64,000 nucleotides of DNA, taken from NCBI GenBank assembly GCA_945875915.1, contig CAMCMT010000005.1:1-64000 (forward strand), read 5' to 3'. The number at the start of each line of letters is the position of its first letter. Within the stretch, counting starts at the first letter, position 1. A program made the position numbers and the translations under genes. This DNA is from Synechococcus sp. UW140. GTDB lineage: Bacteria; Cyanobacteriota; Cyanobacteriia; PCC-6307; Cyanobiaceae. The notes under the pieces were generated by a model that searched no databases, had not been told where the DNA came from, and saw nothing but the letters and a program-made list of their open reading frames with translations. This document shows, piece after piece, positions 1 to 7,899 of the stretch.

Positions 1-2
1 GC

Positions 3-713
3 CGGGCGATCGCCCGCCAGCCGGCCGTGTTCCTGATGGATGAACCGCTCAGCAACCTCGATGCCAAGTTGCGCGGAGGCACCCGCAGCCAGATCGTCGA
101 GCTGCAGCGCCGGCTCGGCACCACAACGATCTACGTGACCCACGACCAGGTGGAGGCCATGACCATGGGCCACCGGATTGCGGTGCTCAACCGGGGCCAG
201 CTGCAGCAGCTCGGCACGCCCCTGGAGCTCTATCGCTGGCCCGCCAACACCTTCGTGGCCCAGTTCATTGGCAGCCCGGCCATGAACCTGCTGCCCGTCA
301 CCGCCGTCGGCGGTGCCCAGCTGCAGCTGGAGGGCCGCCGCTTCCTGGTGGAAGGCCCCATGGGCGCCGCCCTGGCCCAGTGGCAGGAGCGGGGCAACCC
401 GGAGGGCCTCAGCGCCGGTCTGCGGCCCGAACACCTGCGGCTCGGGCCCTCCACCAACCGCAACCTCAGCGCCGAGGTGACCCACTGCGAAGCCCTCGGC
501 AATGAACAGCTGGTGAGCTGCCGCCTGCTGGAGGGCAGCCACCTGGTGCAGGTGCGCGCCGAACCCGACCAGCAGCTGGTGCCAGGCCAAACGGTGCACC
601 TGGAGGTGCAGGCCGAGGGTTGGCGCCTGTTTGACGGATCTGGCCTGGCCCTGCCCCAGGTGTCAGCGCCCACGACGGCGGGGCCGGAACCGGTGCTGCC
701 CAAGCTGGGCTGA
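3..713 (+). CDS. Sugar-type ABC transporter ATP-binding protein (MalK/UgpC family), 5' partial
   Basis: This is the C-terminal part of an ABC importer ATPase; its start lies before the window. The visible frame opens with a Walker B (VFLMDEP), D-loop (SNLDAKLR) and H-loop ([11 protein letters not shown]), followed by about 150 residues that fit the TOBE-type regulatory domain of the MalK/UgpC/GgtA family. That family energises periplasmic-binding-protein-dependent uptake of sugars, glycerol phosphate or compatible solutes such as glucosylglycerol or trehalose. The Walker A and signature motifs are not in view, so the substrate cannot be assigned. It ends with TGA at 711 and converges on mutS2. 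I see the motifs directly; the substrate class is inferred from the family only. Confidence 0.93.
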   Translation, partial: RAIARQPAVFLMDEPLSNLDAKLRGGTRSQIVELQRRLGTTTIYVTHDQVEAMTMGHRIAVLNRGQLQQLGTPLELYRWPANTFVAQFIGSPAMNLLPVTAVGGAQLQLEGRRFLVEGPMGAALAQWQERGNPEGLSAGLRPEHLRLGPSTNRNLSAEVTHCEALGNEQLVSCRLLEGSHLVQVRAEPDQQLVPGQTVHLEVQAEGWRLFDGSGLALPQVSAPTTAGPEPVLPKLG

Positions 714-772
714 CGCGTTTCCAGGGGCTTGGGCAAGCAGGGGGTAGGCCAGCCAGCCGGTTCAGCCAACCC

Positions 773-3175
773 TCATTTCACCCAGACCACACTGCAGCCC
801 TGGCCGCCATCGCCCTGGTCAGCGTCGCTGACCCGCTCCACGTAGGGCACGGTGGCCAGCCAGTCGCGTAGGCCCCGCTTGAGCTTGCCGGTGCCGATGC
901 CATGGATCACCCAGAGGGGGCCATTGGCGTTGCGCAGCCGTTCCTCCAGGGCCGATTCGGCCTCATGCACCCGCAGGCCCCGCACATCGACGGTGTTGCC
1001 CTCGGTGCGCACCTCGGGGCCCCGGCTGGCCAGATTGCGGCGGCTGCGCACCTGCACCACCGGCTGGGGCGGCTCGGGCGGCGCCGGTTTTTCGCCCTGG
1101 AGCCCCTCGATCGCCGCCAGTTCCACCGTGAGGCGCAACACGCCGCAGCGGACCGTGAGCTCGAGGCCATCGGCGCTAATCGCCAGCACCTGGGCCGCCT
1201 TGCCCAGGGCCAGCAGCCGGATGCGCTCGCCCACCACGGGACGCCAGCCGCGGTGGTCGCGGCGCTCGGGCTTGGGGCGGTGGTCCTGCTCGAGCTGCTT
1301 GAGTTTCTGGCCCGCCTGGCGGGCCGTTTCACCGGAGGCCTCCCCCTGGCGCAGGCGACGGATGATCCGGCGCACCTCTTTTTGGCCATCGCGGATCGAA
1401 TGCTCAAGGGCCTGGCGCCGTTGCTCCTGCAGCTCGGCCGACTGGTCGCTCTGCTGCTGCCAGCGCTCCAGTAACTCCTCATGCAGAAGCTCGGTGCGGG
1501 CCAGCAGGGCCGCCGCCTCCTCGGCCGCCTCCTGTTGGCGCTGGCGCTGGGCCTCCAGGCCGGCGATCACCTGGTTGAGCTCCCCCTCGCCCCGCGGCGC
1601 CAACAGCAGCTGGGCCTGGTCAAGCACGGCACCCTCGAGACCGAGGCGGTTGGCGATCGCTAGGGCATTGCTGCGGCCCGGGATGCCCCAGAGCAGGTGG
1701 TAGGTGGGCGAGAGGGTGGCGACATCGAAGGCCACCGAGGCATTTTCAAAGCGGGAATCGTGGTATTTGAGCGCCTTGAGCTCGCCGAAGTGGGTGGTGG
1801 CGATCGTGAGCCGGGCCCGCTCGGCCAGGTGGCGCAACAGGGCGATCGCCAGGGCCGTGCCTTCGGTGGGATCGGTGCCAGCACCCACCTCATCGAGCAA
1901 CACCAGGCAGGCGCCAGCGCTGGCTTCGCTCGGCAGGGCGGCCAGGATCCGGGCGATGCGGCGCACGTGGCCGCTGAAGGTGGAGAGGTTTTGCTGCAGC
2001 GACTGCTCATCACCGATATCGGCCAGCACCAGCTCGCACCAGGGCACCGAGGGGGTGCCGCTGCAGGGCAAAAACAGGCCGGCGCGGGCCATCAAGGCCG
2101 CCAGGCCCACGCTTTTGAGCGTGACGGTTTTGCCGCCCGTGTTGGGGCCGGTGATCGCCACCACCCGCAGCTCTGGACCCACCAGCACACTCACCGGCAC
2201 CACCCCATGGCCGCCCTGGCGGCGCTCCTGCCAGAGCAGCAGGGGATGGCGCAGGCCCTCGAGCCGGATCGGGGTACCGGGATCAGCTTCGAGCTCGGGG
2301 CGCACAGCGTTTAAGGCCTGGCCGTAGCGGGCCCGGGCCAGGGCGAAATCCAGCTGCACCAGCACCGCCTGGAGGTGGCTGAGGGCCGGCTGCTCGGCGC
2401 CCACCAGGCCGCTGAGCTCCAGCAACACCTCCTGCTCCTGCTCCCGTTCCTTGCCGGCCAGCACCCCGATCCGGTTGCCCAAGGCGATCACGGCCTGGGG
2501 CTCGATGAACACCGTGCTGCCGGAGGCGGAGCTGTCGTGGACCAGGCCCGCCAGCTGGGAGGCGGCCCCGGCCTTGACCGCCAGCACGGGCCGGCCGTTG
2601 CGCTCGGACACGACCGTGTCCTGGAGCAGGGAATTGTGGCGGCGGATCAGCTCCTGCAGGCGCTCGCGCCTCTCCGAGCGGGCGGCGGCCAGCTGGCGGC
2701 GCAGCTCGGCCAGGGGGGCGCTAGCCCGATCGGCCACCCGGCCCCCCTCCTCCAAACAGAAGCGCAGCCGTTGCTCCAACTCGGGCAGGGTGCGCAGGTC
2801 CGCCACCAGGGCCGTAGTCACGGGCCGGATCGTGGCGTCTTCGATCTGGCGGCGCAGGCGCCGGGCCGCCGCCAGGGTGGTGGCCACGGCCAGCAGGGCC
2901 AGGCCCGAGGCGGTGCCGCCCTTGGCGCAGAAGAGCAGGGTGTCGCCCAGGTCGGCCACCCCCTGAAACGACAACCCCCCCTCACTGAGGCCATCGAGGC
3001 CGACCAACTCGGTGGTTTCGCCCAGGCGCCGGCGGCTCTCCTCAAGGTCGGCGCCCAGGGGCAGGCGGGCACAGAGGGCTCCACCGGCGGTAGTACTGGC
3101 AAAGCTGGCTAGGTGCTCCCCCAGCCTGGGCCATTCCAGGAGCTCCAGGGCTTCACGGCCGATGGGCTGGTCCAT
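773..3175 (-). CDS. mutS2: Endonuclease MutS2 (MutS family ATPase with Smr domain)
   Basis: MutS2 proteins are dimeric MutS-like ATPases that act on recombination intermediates and, in some bacteria, on collided ribosomes; they do not do mismatch repair. The N-terminal part starts IGREALELLEWPRL, typical of the family. The centre has Walker A GPNTGGKT and Walker B LVLLDEVGAGTDPTEG, then a long coiled coil. The C-terminal Smr nuclease domain carries VDVRGLRVHEAES and HGIGTGKL. Length is about 800 residues, as usual. I place the start at the ATG at 3175, just before the conserved N-terminus; an in-frame GTG at 3268 would add 31 unconserved residues. It is the last gene of a minus-strand run beginning with the dnaJ-like gene. 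Confidence 0.95.
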   Translation of the reverse strand: MDQPIGREALELLEWPRLGEHLASFASTTAGGALCARLPLGADLEESRRRLGETTELVGLDGLSEGGLSFQGVADLGDTLLFCAKGGTASGLALLAVATTLAAARRLRRQIEDATIRPVTTALVADLRTLPELEQRLRFCLEEGGRVADRASAPLAELRRQLAAARSERRERLQELIRRHNSLLQDTVVSERNGRPVLAVKAGAASQLAGLVHDSSASGSTVFIEPQAVIALGNRIGVLAGKEREQEQEVLLELSGLVGAEQPALSHLQAVLVQLDFALARARYGQALNAVRPELEADPGTPIRLEGLRHPLLLWQERRQGGHGVVPVSVLVGPELRVVAITGPNTGGKTVTLKSVGLAALMARAGLFLPCSGTPSVPWCELVLADIGDEQSLQQNLSTFSGHVRRIARILAALPSEASAGACLVLLDEVGAGTDPTEGTALAIALLRHLAERARLTIATTHFGELKALKYHDSRFENASVAFDVATLSPTYHLLWGIPGRSNALAIANRLGLEGAVLDQAQLLLAPRGEGELNQVIAGLEAQRQRQQEAAEEAAALLARTELLHEELLERWQQQSDQSAELQEQRRQALEHSIRDGQKEVRRIIRRLRQGEASGETARQAGQKLKQLEQDHRPKPERRDHRGWRPVVGERIRLLALGKAAQVLAISADGLELTVRCGVLRLTVELAAIEGLQGEKPAPPEPPQPVVQVRSRRNLASRGPEVRTEGNTVDVRGLRVHEAESALEERLRNANGPLWVIHGIGTGKLKRGLRDWLATVPYVERVSDADQGDGGQGCSVVWVK

Positions 3176-3328
3176 CCCGGCCGGCTGCGAAGCCCTGGTG
3201 TCAGGGGCCAAGTCAGTCGCCCCGGCGGGGAGCTCGGAGGGCAGCAGGGAAGGAACCAGGGGAAGCACGAAGCAAGCGGCCTGAGGCGGCGGGAAACGGG
3301 GGTTGGGGCTTAAAGCATCAGCGGGCGC

Positions 3329-3775
3329 CTAGGACCGGTTCGAGCCGATGCCGGCCGCGGGCTCGTAGAGCAGCTCCAACCAGTTGCCCTCGGGATCCTG
3401 GAGATAAAACGAGGCCGTGCCGTCGCGGTGGTCGTGGAGCTCCCCTACAGGCACCCCGGCGGCCTGGAGCCGGGCGTGCTCGGCCTCCACCTGCTCGCGG
3501 CTAGAGAAATGGAAGGCGAAATGGGGGCCGGCGGCCTTGTACTCGGGGCTGAGCAGAGCGATGCCATCGCCGCCGCCGGGGCGCTGCAGGTAGGCCCAAT
3601 CGCTGGCATCCCAGGTGAGCTCCAAACCCATGGAACCGTAGAAGCGCTTGGCCCGCTCCATGTCCTGCACCCGCAGGGCCACGTGTCCCAACCAGGATTG
3701 CCGGCCCGCTGGGCGGGCCGCTGGATCGCTGCCGGCCGGTGAGGTGCCGTCCACCCATTGCTCGTCTGCCGCCAT
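3329..3775 (-). CDS. VOC-fold protein (glyoxalase I / dioxygenase superfamily)
   Basis: This 148-residue protein has the vicinal oxygen chelate fold. It shows the paired pattern GHVALRVQDMERAKRFYGSM near the N-terminus and HFAFHF, then YLQDPEGNWLELLYEP, near the C-terminus. The histidine in GHVALRV and the glutamate in LELLYEP sit where VOC metalloenzymes place metal ligands. Relatives include lactoylglutathione lyase (methylglyoxal detoxification), but many VOC proteins have other or unknown substrates, so only the superfamily is assigned. It lies 153 bp upstream of the mutS2 ATG on the same strand. Confidence 0.85.
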   Translation of the reverse strand: MAADEQWVDGTSPAGSDPAARPAGRQSWLGHVALRVQDMERAKRFYGSMGLELTWDASDWAYLQRPGGGDGIALLSPEYKAAGPHFAFHFSSREQVEAEHARLQAAGVPVGELHDHRDGTASFYLQDPEGNWLELLYEPAAGIGSNRS

Positions 3776-3876
3776 GGTGACCCTGCCGTTGCGCTAGGGC
3801 CATTCTTGACTGCAACAGGCCCTGCCGTGGCTGCGGAGCCAAGGCAGGCCGGCCCTGGTGCCTGGGGCGCGGTGCA

Positions 3877-4071
3877 TTAGGGCTTGGGCCCTTCGCTACT
3901 GGCAAGGGCGGTGCGGGCCAGGCAACCGATCGAGAAGCAGATCAGGCCACCGCCGAGCAGGTTCCAGGGGGTGGGGACGCCACCATCGCGCACCTTCGTG
4001 ACCAGCAGCAGCAGCACTGCCGCCCCCAGCAAGGGCAGGCTTACCAGCTTGAGCAGACCACTGCGGCTCAT
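3877..4071 (-). CDS. Small membrane protein with ICFSIGC motif, second of a tandem pair
   Basis: This 64-residue protein has two hydrophobic stretches (about residues 8-25 and 36-55). Its C-terminal half reads GGGLICFSIGCLARTALAS. The upstream neighbour ends with a closely similar block (SAAICFSIGCVCKTSWALT), so the two look like diverged tandem paralogues. The ATG overlaps the TGA of that neighbour as ATGA at 4068-4071, which implies translational coupling. I do not recognise the family. The position behind hemB suggests a membrane function co-expressed with tetrapyrrole synthesis, but that is only context. Confidence 0.75.
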   Translation of the reverse strand: MSRSGLLKLVSLPLLGAAVLLLLVTKVRDGGVPTPWNLLGGGLICFSIGCLARTALASSEGPKP

Positions 4072-4331
4072 CGGCGCCGCTGGGTCAGGGCCCAGGAGGT
4101 CTTGCAGACGCAGCCAATCGAAAAACAGATGGCGGCGCTACCCAGCAGGCCCCAGCCAGCGCCCCGGGTCGCCCCATCGCCATCGAGCAGCAGGCGCAGG
4201 GCCAGCACGCTGATCAAGCTGGACGCCACCCAGGGGCCATAGACCCAGCCGACAAAAAACTCGCCGCGGCGTTGGCGCCCGTAAGTCCCCGGTGAAGGGG
4301 GCGCTGGCAAATCCTGGGGGGGCGTGCTCAC
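4068..4331 (-). CDS. Small membrane protein with ICFSIGC motif, first of a tandem pair
   Basis: This 87-residue protein has a charged, proline-rich N-terminus and then two predicted membrane segments (about residues 28-48 and 60-78). The second contains ICFSIGC followed by a cysteine and basic residues. It starts with GTG at 4331, whose bases overlap the hemB stop as GTGA, and its own stop overlaps the next small gene as ATGA. It is therefore very likely translated from the hemB message. It shares its C-terminal block with the downstream 64-residue protein. Its function is unknown and no catalytic motif is visible. Confidence 0.75.
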   Translation of the reverse strand: MSTPPQDLPAPPSPGTYGRQRRGEFFVGWVYGPWVASSLISVLALRLLLDGDGATRGAGWGLLGSAAICFSIGCVCKTSWALTQRRR

Positions 4332-5329
4332 CCCTCGGCCAGCCAGGTGGCCGCATCACAAGCGTGGTAGGTGAGGATCAAATTGGCCCCGGCCCGTTTG
4401 AAACAAAGCAGGGTTTCCAGCACAATCGACCGTTCATCAATCCAGCCCCGTTCGGCCGCCGCCTTCACCATCGAATATTCGCCGCTCACGTTGTAGGCCG
4501 CGATCGGCAATTCGGTTTCGCCGCGCAGGCGATGGATGATATCGAGATAGGCCAGGCCGGGCTTCACCATCAAAATGTCGGCGCCTTCCTGCTCATCAAG
4601 CAGGGCCTCGGTGAGGCATTCGCGGCCATTGGCCGGATCCATTTGATAAGTGGATTTATCCTTAGGGATCGGCTTGCCAGCCACGGCCCGGGGGGCCGAA
4701 TCGAGGGCTTCGCGGAAAGGACCGTAATAGGCCGAAGCGTATTTAGCGGTGTAACTGATAATGCCCACATGCTCGAAACCCTCCCCATCGAGGGCTTCGC
4801 GAATCGCCCCAACCCGGCCATCCATCATGTCGCTGGGGCCGATCAGGTCGGCGCCGGCCTTGGCCTGGGCCACGGCCTGGCGGCAGAGGATTTCCACGGT
4901 TTCATCGTTAAGCACGATCCCTTCGGCACTGACGATGCCGTCATGGCCATCGCAGGAATAGGGATCGAGGGCCACATCGGTCATGATCATCATGCTGGGG
5001 TAGGCCACCTTGATGCGCCGGATCGCCCTAGGAATCAGGCCGCCTTCGTTGAAAGATTCGGCGCCATCTTCGGTTTTGAGCCCATCGGCCACCTTGGGGA
5101 AAAGCACCACGCAGCGGATACCCAAGCCCCAGGCGCGACCCACCTCCTGCACCAGCCCTTCCAGGCTCCAGCGCTGGGCGCCGGGCATGGCACTAATCGG
5201 CTCGTTGGTCGCACCCTCGTGCACAAACAGGGGGTAGATGAAATCGGCGGCACGGAGCTGGTGCTCCCGAACCATGGCCCGCAGGGCTGGCGTGCGCCGC
5301 ATCCGGCGGGGGCGGTAGGTGAGCTCCAT
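4328..5329 (-). CDS. hemB: Delta-aminolevulinic acid dehydratase (porphobilinogen synthase)
   Basis: HemB condenses two 5-aminolevulinate molecules into porphobilinogen, the first pyrrole of heme, chlorophyll and bilin synthesis, in the cytoplasm. The 333-residue protein has both active-site lysines, K196 (YTAKYAS) and K256 (LMVKPG). The metal loop reads TDVALDPYSCDGHDG (117-131). It has the aspartate-rich form found in plant and cyanobacterial Mg-type enzymes instead of the three-cysteine zinc site. The ATG at 5329 matches the family N-terminus; an upstream in-frame TTG at 5341 is less likely. Its stop overlaps the start of a small membrane protein gene, and the dnaJ-like gene lies 61 bp upstream on the same strand. 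Confidence 0.97.
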   Translation of the reverse strand: MELTYRPRRMRRTPALRAMVREHQLRAADFIYPLFVHEGATNEPISAMPGAQRWSLEGLVQEVGRAWGLGIRCVVLFPKVADGLKTEDGAESFNEGGLIPRAIRRIKVAYPSMMIMTDVALDPYSCDGHDGIVSAEGIVLNDETVEILCRQAVAQAKAGADLIGPSDMMDGRVGAIREALDGEGFEHVGIISYTAKYASAYYGPFREALDSAPRAVAGKPIPKDKSTYQMDPANGRECLTEALLDEQEGADILMVKPGLAYLDIIHRLRGETELPIAAYNVSGEYSMVKAAAERGWIDERSIVLETLLCFKRAGANLILTYHACDAATWLAEG

Positions 5330-5390
5330 GGCGGACTTCAAGCTGGAAGGATCCTACGAAGCCAGCCTGGCTGCAGCGGTCTGCCCCAAT

Positions 5391-6368
5391 TCAGAGGCGT
5401 GCCTGCTCGATCCAGTCGACGCGGGGATCGACGCGGCGCTCGGCGCGCAGTTGCTCGAGCAGTTGGCGCTCCGCCTCGCTGAAACTGGGGGGTAGGCGCA
5501 GGCTGAGGCTCAGCAGCAGGTCACCGCGGCCGTCCTTGATCGGCCAGCCCTTGCCCTTGAGCCGCAGGCTGCGGCCCGGCTCCATACCGGCAGGCACCTG
5601 CACGGTGGCTTCGCCATCGGGGGTGGCCACCCGCACTTCACCGCCGAGGGCCAGTTCATCGAGGCTGAGCGGCAGTTCGGCCCGCAACAGGTCGCCATCC
5701 AGGCTCCAAACGGGATGGTCGAGCAGCTTGAGGTTGAGGTAGAGGTCGCCGCGGCGGCCGGTGCCGGGCTGGAGGTTGCCCTTGCCCTTGAGCCGCAGGC
5801 GGCTGCCGGTTTTCACCCCCGGCGGAATCCGTACCTGCACCCGCTCCTCATTGACGGCCAGGGTGCGCTCGCAGCCCCGAAAGGCATCGGCAAAACTAAG
5901 GCTGATGCTGGCTTCGGCATCGAGGTTAAGGGGCGCACGCCCGGCCCCAGCCGCACCTCCCGGGAACCCCCCGGGGAAGCCGGAAGAGAAGCCAAACCCG
6001 CCAGGGGCGCCGCCAAAACCAGCGCTGGTGGGCCCGCCGCCACCGCCAAAACGGCCCAGCAGGTCGTTGATGAAGTCGTCGAAGTTGCCGTAGCGGCCAA
6101 AATCAACATCGGCGCCACCGCTGGCCCCGCCAGCCTGGTTCCAGTACTGGCCAAATTGTTCGTAGCGGCGGCGCTTGTCGGAATCGGAGAGCACCTCGTA
6201 GGCCTCGCTGATCTCCTTGAACTTGGCCTCCGCCTCCTTGTTATTAGGATTGACATCTGGGTGGTACTCGCGGGCCAGCTTGCGGAAGGCCCGCTTCACC
6301 GCATCGGCATCGGCGCCCCGCTCGAGGCCCAGCACCTTGAAGTAATCGCGATATCCACTGGCTCCCAT
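5391..6368 (-). CDS. DnaJ C-terminal-domain co-chaperone (CbpA-like, no zinc finger)
   Basis: This is a 325-residue J-domain protein. Residues 5-70 form the J-domain with the HPD tripeptide (YHPDVNP), which stimulates DnaK ATPase. A Gly/Phe-rich linker follows (about 95-145), then the two beta-barrel substrate-binding C-terminal domains (VRIPPGVKTGSRLRLKGKG, repeated as VQVPAGMEPGRSLRLKGKG). The CxxCxGxG zinc-finger repeats of canonical DnaJ are absent, so it is a type II, CbpA/DnaJ2-like protein. It heads the minus-strand run into hemB. Cyanobacteria carry several DnaJ paralogues, so I give no gene symbol. Confidence 0.93.
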   Translation of the reverse strand: MGASGYRDYFKVLGLERGADADAVKRAFRKLAREYHPDVNPNNKEAEAKFKEISEAYEVLSDSDKRRRYEQFGQYWNQAGGASGGADVDFGRYGNFDDFINDLLGRFGGGGGPTSAGFGGAPGGFGFSSGFPGGFPGGAAGAGRAPLNLDAEASISLSFADAFRGCERTLAVNEERVQVRIPPGVKTGSRLRLKGKGNLQPGTGRRGDLYLNLKLLDHPVWSLDGDLLRAELPLSLDELALGGEVRVATPDGEATVQVPAGMEPGRSLRLKGKGWPIKDGRGDLLLSLSLRLPPSFSEAERQLLEQLRAERRVDPRVDWIEQARL

Positions 6369-6535
6369 CGCGGTGTCGGGGGTGAGAGGTCAATGGCCCT
6401 CCCACTCTCCCAGTTGAAACGCCGAGCCGGAGCGCCGCCATGGGCGGAAGGCCGAACGGGACGGCCGCGGCTGGGCTTCCGCCCTGGGAACCGAGCCGCG
6501 GCCGCCCTAGCCTCCAAGCAGGATGACTAGCCGCC

Positions 6536-7051
6536 ATGGCCTTCGCAGCCCGCCCAGCCCTAGAAGCCCCTATGTCTGCGGGCAAAGACCACCATCGAGG
6601 TTGGCGATCGGCGCTGCTGGTGGGCGTCACCACCGCCCTGATTGGTGCGTCAATCGGCTTCCATGCTCCCGCCCGCAGCGCCCCGGCCGCCAGCCAGGCC
6701 TTGGCCGCAGCCGGAGGCACGGAGCTCAGCACCCCTAACCAAAACCAACTAGCCCTAGTCGAACTCCTGCGCCGCAAGGGAGTGGTGTTCTACGGCGCCT
6801 GGTGGTGTGGCCATTGCAACCACCAAAAGAGCCTGTTCGGCGCCGAAGCGGCCAGCAAGTTGCCCTACGTGGAATGCGATAAGGACGATCCCGGCCGCCT
6901 GCGCTGCCAAACGGCCAAGGTTCGGGCCTTTCCCACTTGGGATTACAAGGGGGAGCGCCGCGAAGGGGTGCTGGAGCTCGAGGAGCTCAGAATCTGGGTG
7001 GGTGGCCCTAAGGGGGCAACCAACCGCTCCCCCAAGGGCTCACAAACTTGA
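6536..7051 (+). CDS. Membrane-anchored thioredoxin-fold protein related to the VKOR-associated thioredoxin domain
   Basis: This protein has an N-terminal signal anchor (about residues 24-45, SALLVGVTTALIGASIGF) followed by a thioredoxin fold with the active site WCGHC. It continues HQKSLFGAEAASKLPYVECD and ends with the cis-proline strand FPTWDYKGE. The pattern closely follows the thioredoxin domain fused to vitamin K epoxide reductase in cyanobacteria and plants, which passes electrons between protein disulfides and quinone. Here it is a stand-alone, probably lumenal or periplasmic, domain. CGHC is the protein disulfide isomerase signature, suggesting disulfide formation or isomerisation. 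The ATG at 6572 is an alternative start that keeps the signal anchor. It is divergent from the dnaJ-like gene. Confidence 0.85.
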   Translation: MAFAARPALEAPMSAGKDHHRGWRSALLVGVTTALIGASIGFHAPARSAPAASQALAAAGGTELSTPNQNQLALVELLRRKGVVFYGAWWCGHCNHQKSLFGAEAASKLPYVECDKDDPGRLRCQTAKVRAFPTWDYKGERREGVLELEELRIWVGGPKGATNRSPKGSQT

Positions 7052-7125
7052 CAGGCCGCTGAGGGCCAGCCGCAGGCCACAGCCCTGGAACAGAGCGTTA
7101 CTGAACTGCAGCTGGTGCGCCTGGG

Positions 7126-7461
7126 TCAAGCCATTGAGCCGCTCCACTCACCACTAGTAAAAGGTGTGGCGCCAGGGGGTGGCCATGGGCCGCCGACCTC
7201 TACTGAGGGCCCCTTGCCCTGGCTCCTTGGTGATGGGCCCTGCACTGGAGTCCAGCCCTGGCCTGGATTGCCGCTGGAGCCGCCATGCAGGAGCTCCACG
7301 CCGAGCCCCAGCAACACCAGGGCCAGCCCAACCCAAAAGACCTCCACCACCGCCGAACCGAGCCCAAACCACCAGCCCGCATGCAGCCCCGAGCCGCTGC
7401 GCGTCACCGTGAGGATCTGGGCCACCAAGACCAGGGGACACATGGCCGAGCCAAGGGCCAT
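7126..7461 (-). CDS. Small putative membrane protein downstream of tmRNA, possibly truncated by an in-frame amber codon
   Basis: The first 60 residues contain two good hydrophobic stretches (CPLVLVAQILTV, and SAVVEVFWVGLALVLLGLGV). The last 45 are low-complexity Gly/Pro/Ser-rich and may not be conserved. I use the ATG at 7461. The same frame upstream encodes the hydrophobic AAALAILA directly after a TAG at 7486-7488. Before the TAG, 15 more in-frame codons begin with ATG at 7533, which has a GGAAGG ribosome-site-like sequence before it. The gene may thus be an intact short protein starting at 7461 or a remnant split by the stop. I do not recognise a family. Confidence 0.5.
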   Translation of the reverse strand: MALGSAMCPLVLVAQILTVTRSGSGLHAGWWFGLGSAVVEVFWVGLALVLLGLGVELLHGGSSGNPGQGWTPVQGPSPRSQGKGPSVEVGGPWPPPGATPFTSGEWSGSMA

Positions 7462-7534
7462 CGCCAGGATCGCCAGGGCAGCGGCCTAAAACGACGGCGC
7501 CGGAGCCAGGGCCTGGACGCCGAGGGTGGCCATC

Positions 7535-7554
7535 AAAAGGGCCCTTCCAGGCCC
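7535..7554 (-). terminator. Probable intrinsic terminator of the tmRNA transcript
   Basis: On the minus strand a GGGCC/GGCCC stem with a 6-nt loop (7539-7554) is followed by TTTT (7538-7535). It lies just beyond the coding piece of the permuted tmRNA and so would end that transcript. The stem is only 5 bp, so the call is moderate. Confidence 0.5.
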
Positions 7555-7565
7555 CATGGATCATT

Positions 7566-7862
7566 TGGGTGATAAGGCTGATCTCACCCCATCTCCCTAA
7601 CTAAGTCAGGCAGCCACAGGGGCGGCTTGACGGGAGAAACGAACGATGTTGTTCGCTGTTACGTGTGTGCTCTTACCGAGCAGGCTTCAGTCACCCTCCT
7701 CATGCCCCGTCGAAACCATTGCAGCCCCTGAAGGTCCCAGCCCGGGGGCTGGGAGGGCGCCCCACCGAATAGGCGGGGGGCAATGGAGCTGAGCGGAATC
7801 GAACCGCTGTCCGAAACATTGGTGTGGACCACCTAGTCCGGCCGAAACCGGACCCCTGCATT
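7566..7862 (-). ncRNA. ssrA: tmRNA, circularly permuted two-piece form
   Basis: tmRNA rescues stalled ribosomes and tags the nascent protein. Read on the minus strand, the 3' acceptor piece comes first. Its T-arm (AGCGG-TTCGATT-CCGCT) and acceptor strand CAGCTCC plus discriminator A end at 7784, with no CCA encoded. A spacer of about 55 nt follows, then the coding piece starting at 7728 with GGGGCTGCAATGG and TTTCGACGGGG. This is the permuted two-RNA arrangement known from picocyanobacteria. The tag frame is 7656-7606 and encodes ANNIVRFSRQAAPVAA-stop. The two acceptor strands pair with a G3-U wobble, the alanine identity element. Outer ends are approximate; the mature pieces need RNA mapping. 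Confidence 0.95.
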
Positions 7863-7899
7863 GTGACAGCAGAGGATGGCCTGACGCCGCCTGGTCCGA

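Noticed and set aside
4292-5482. 396-codon open frame on the plus strand opposite hemB
   Set aside because: It is antisense to a fully conserved hemB and results from high GC at third codon positions; its protein is not recognisable.
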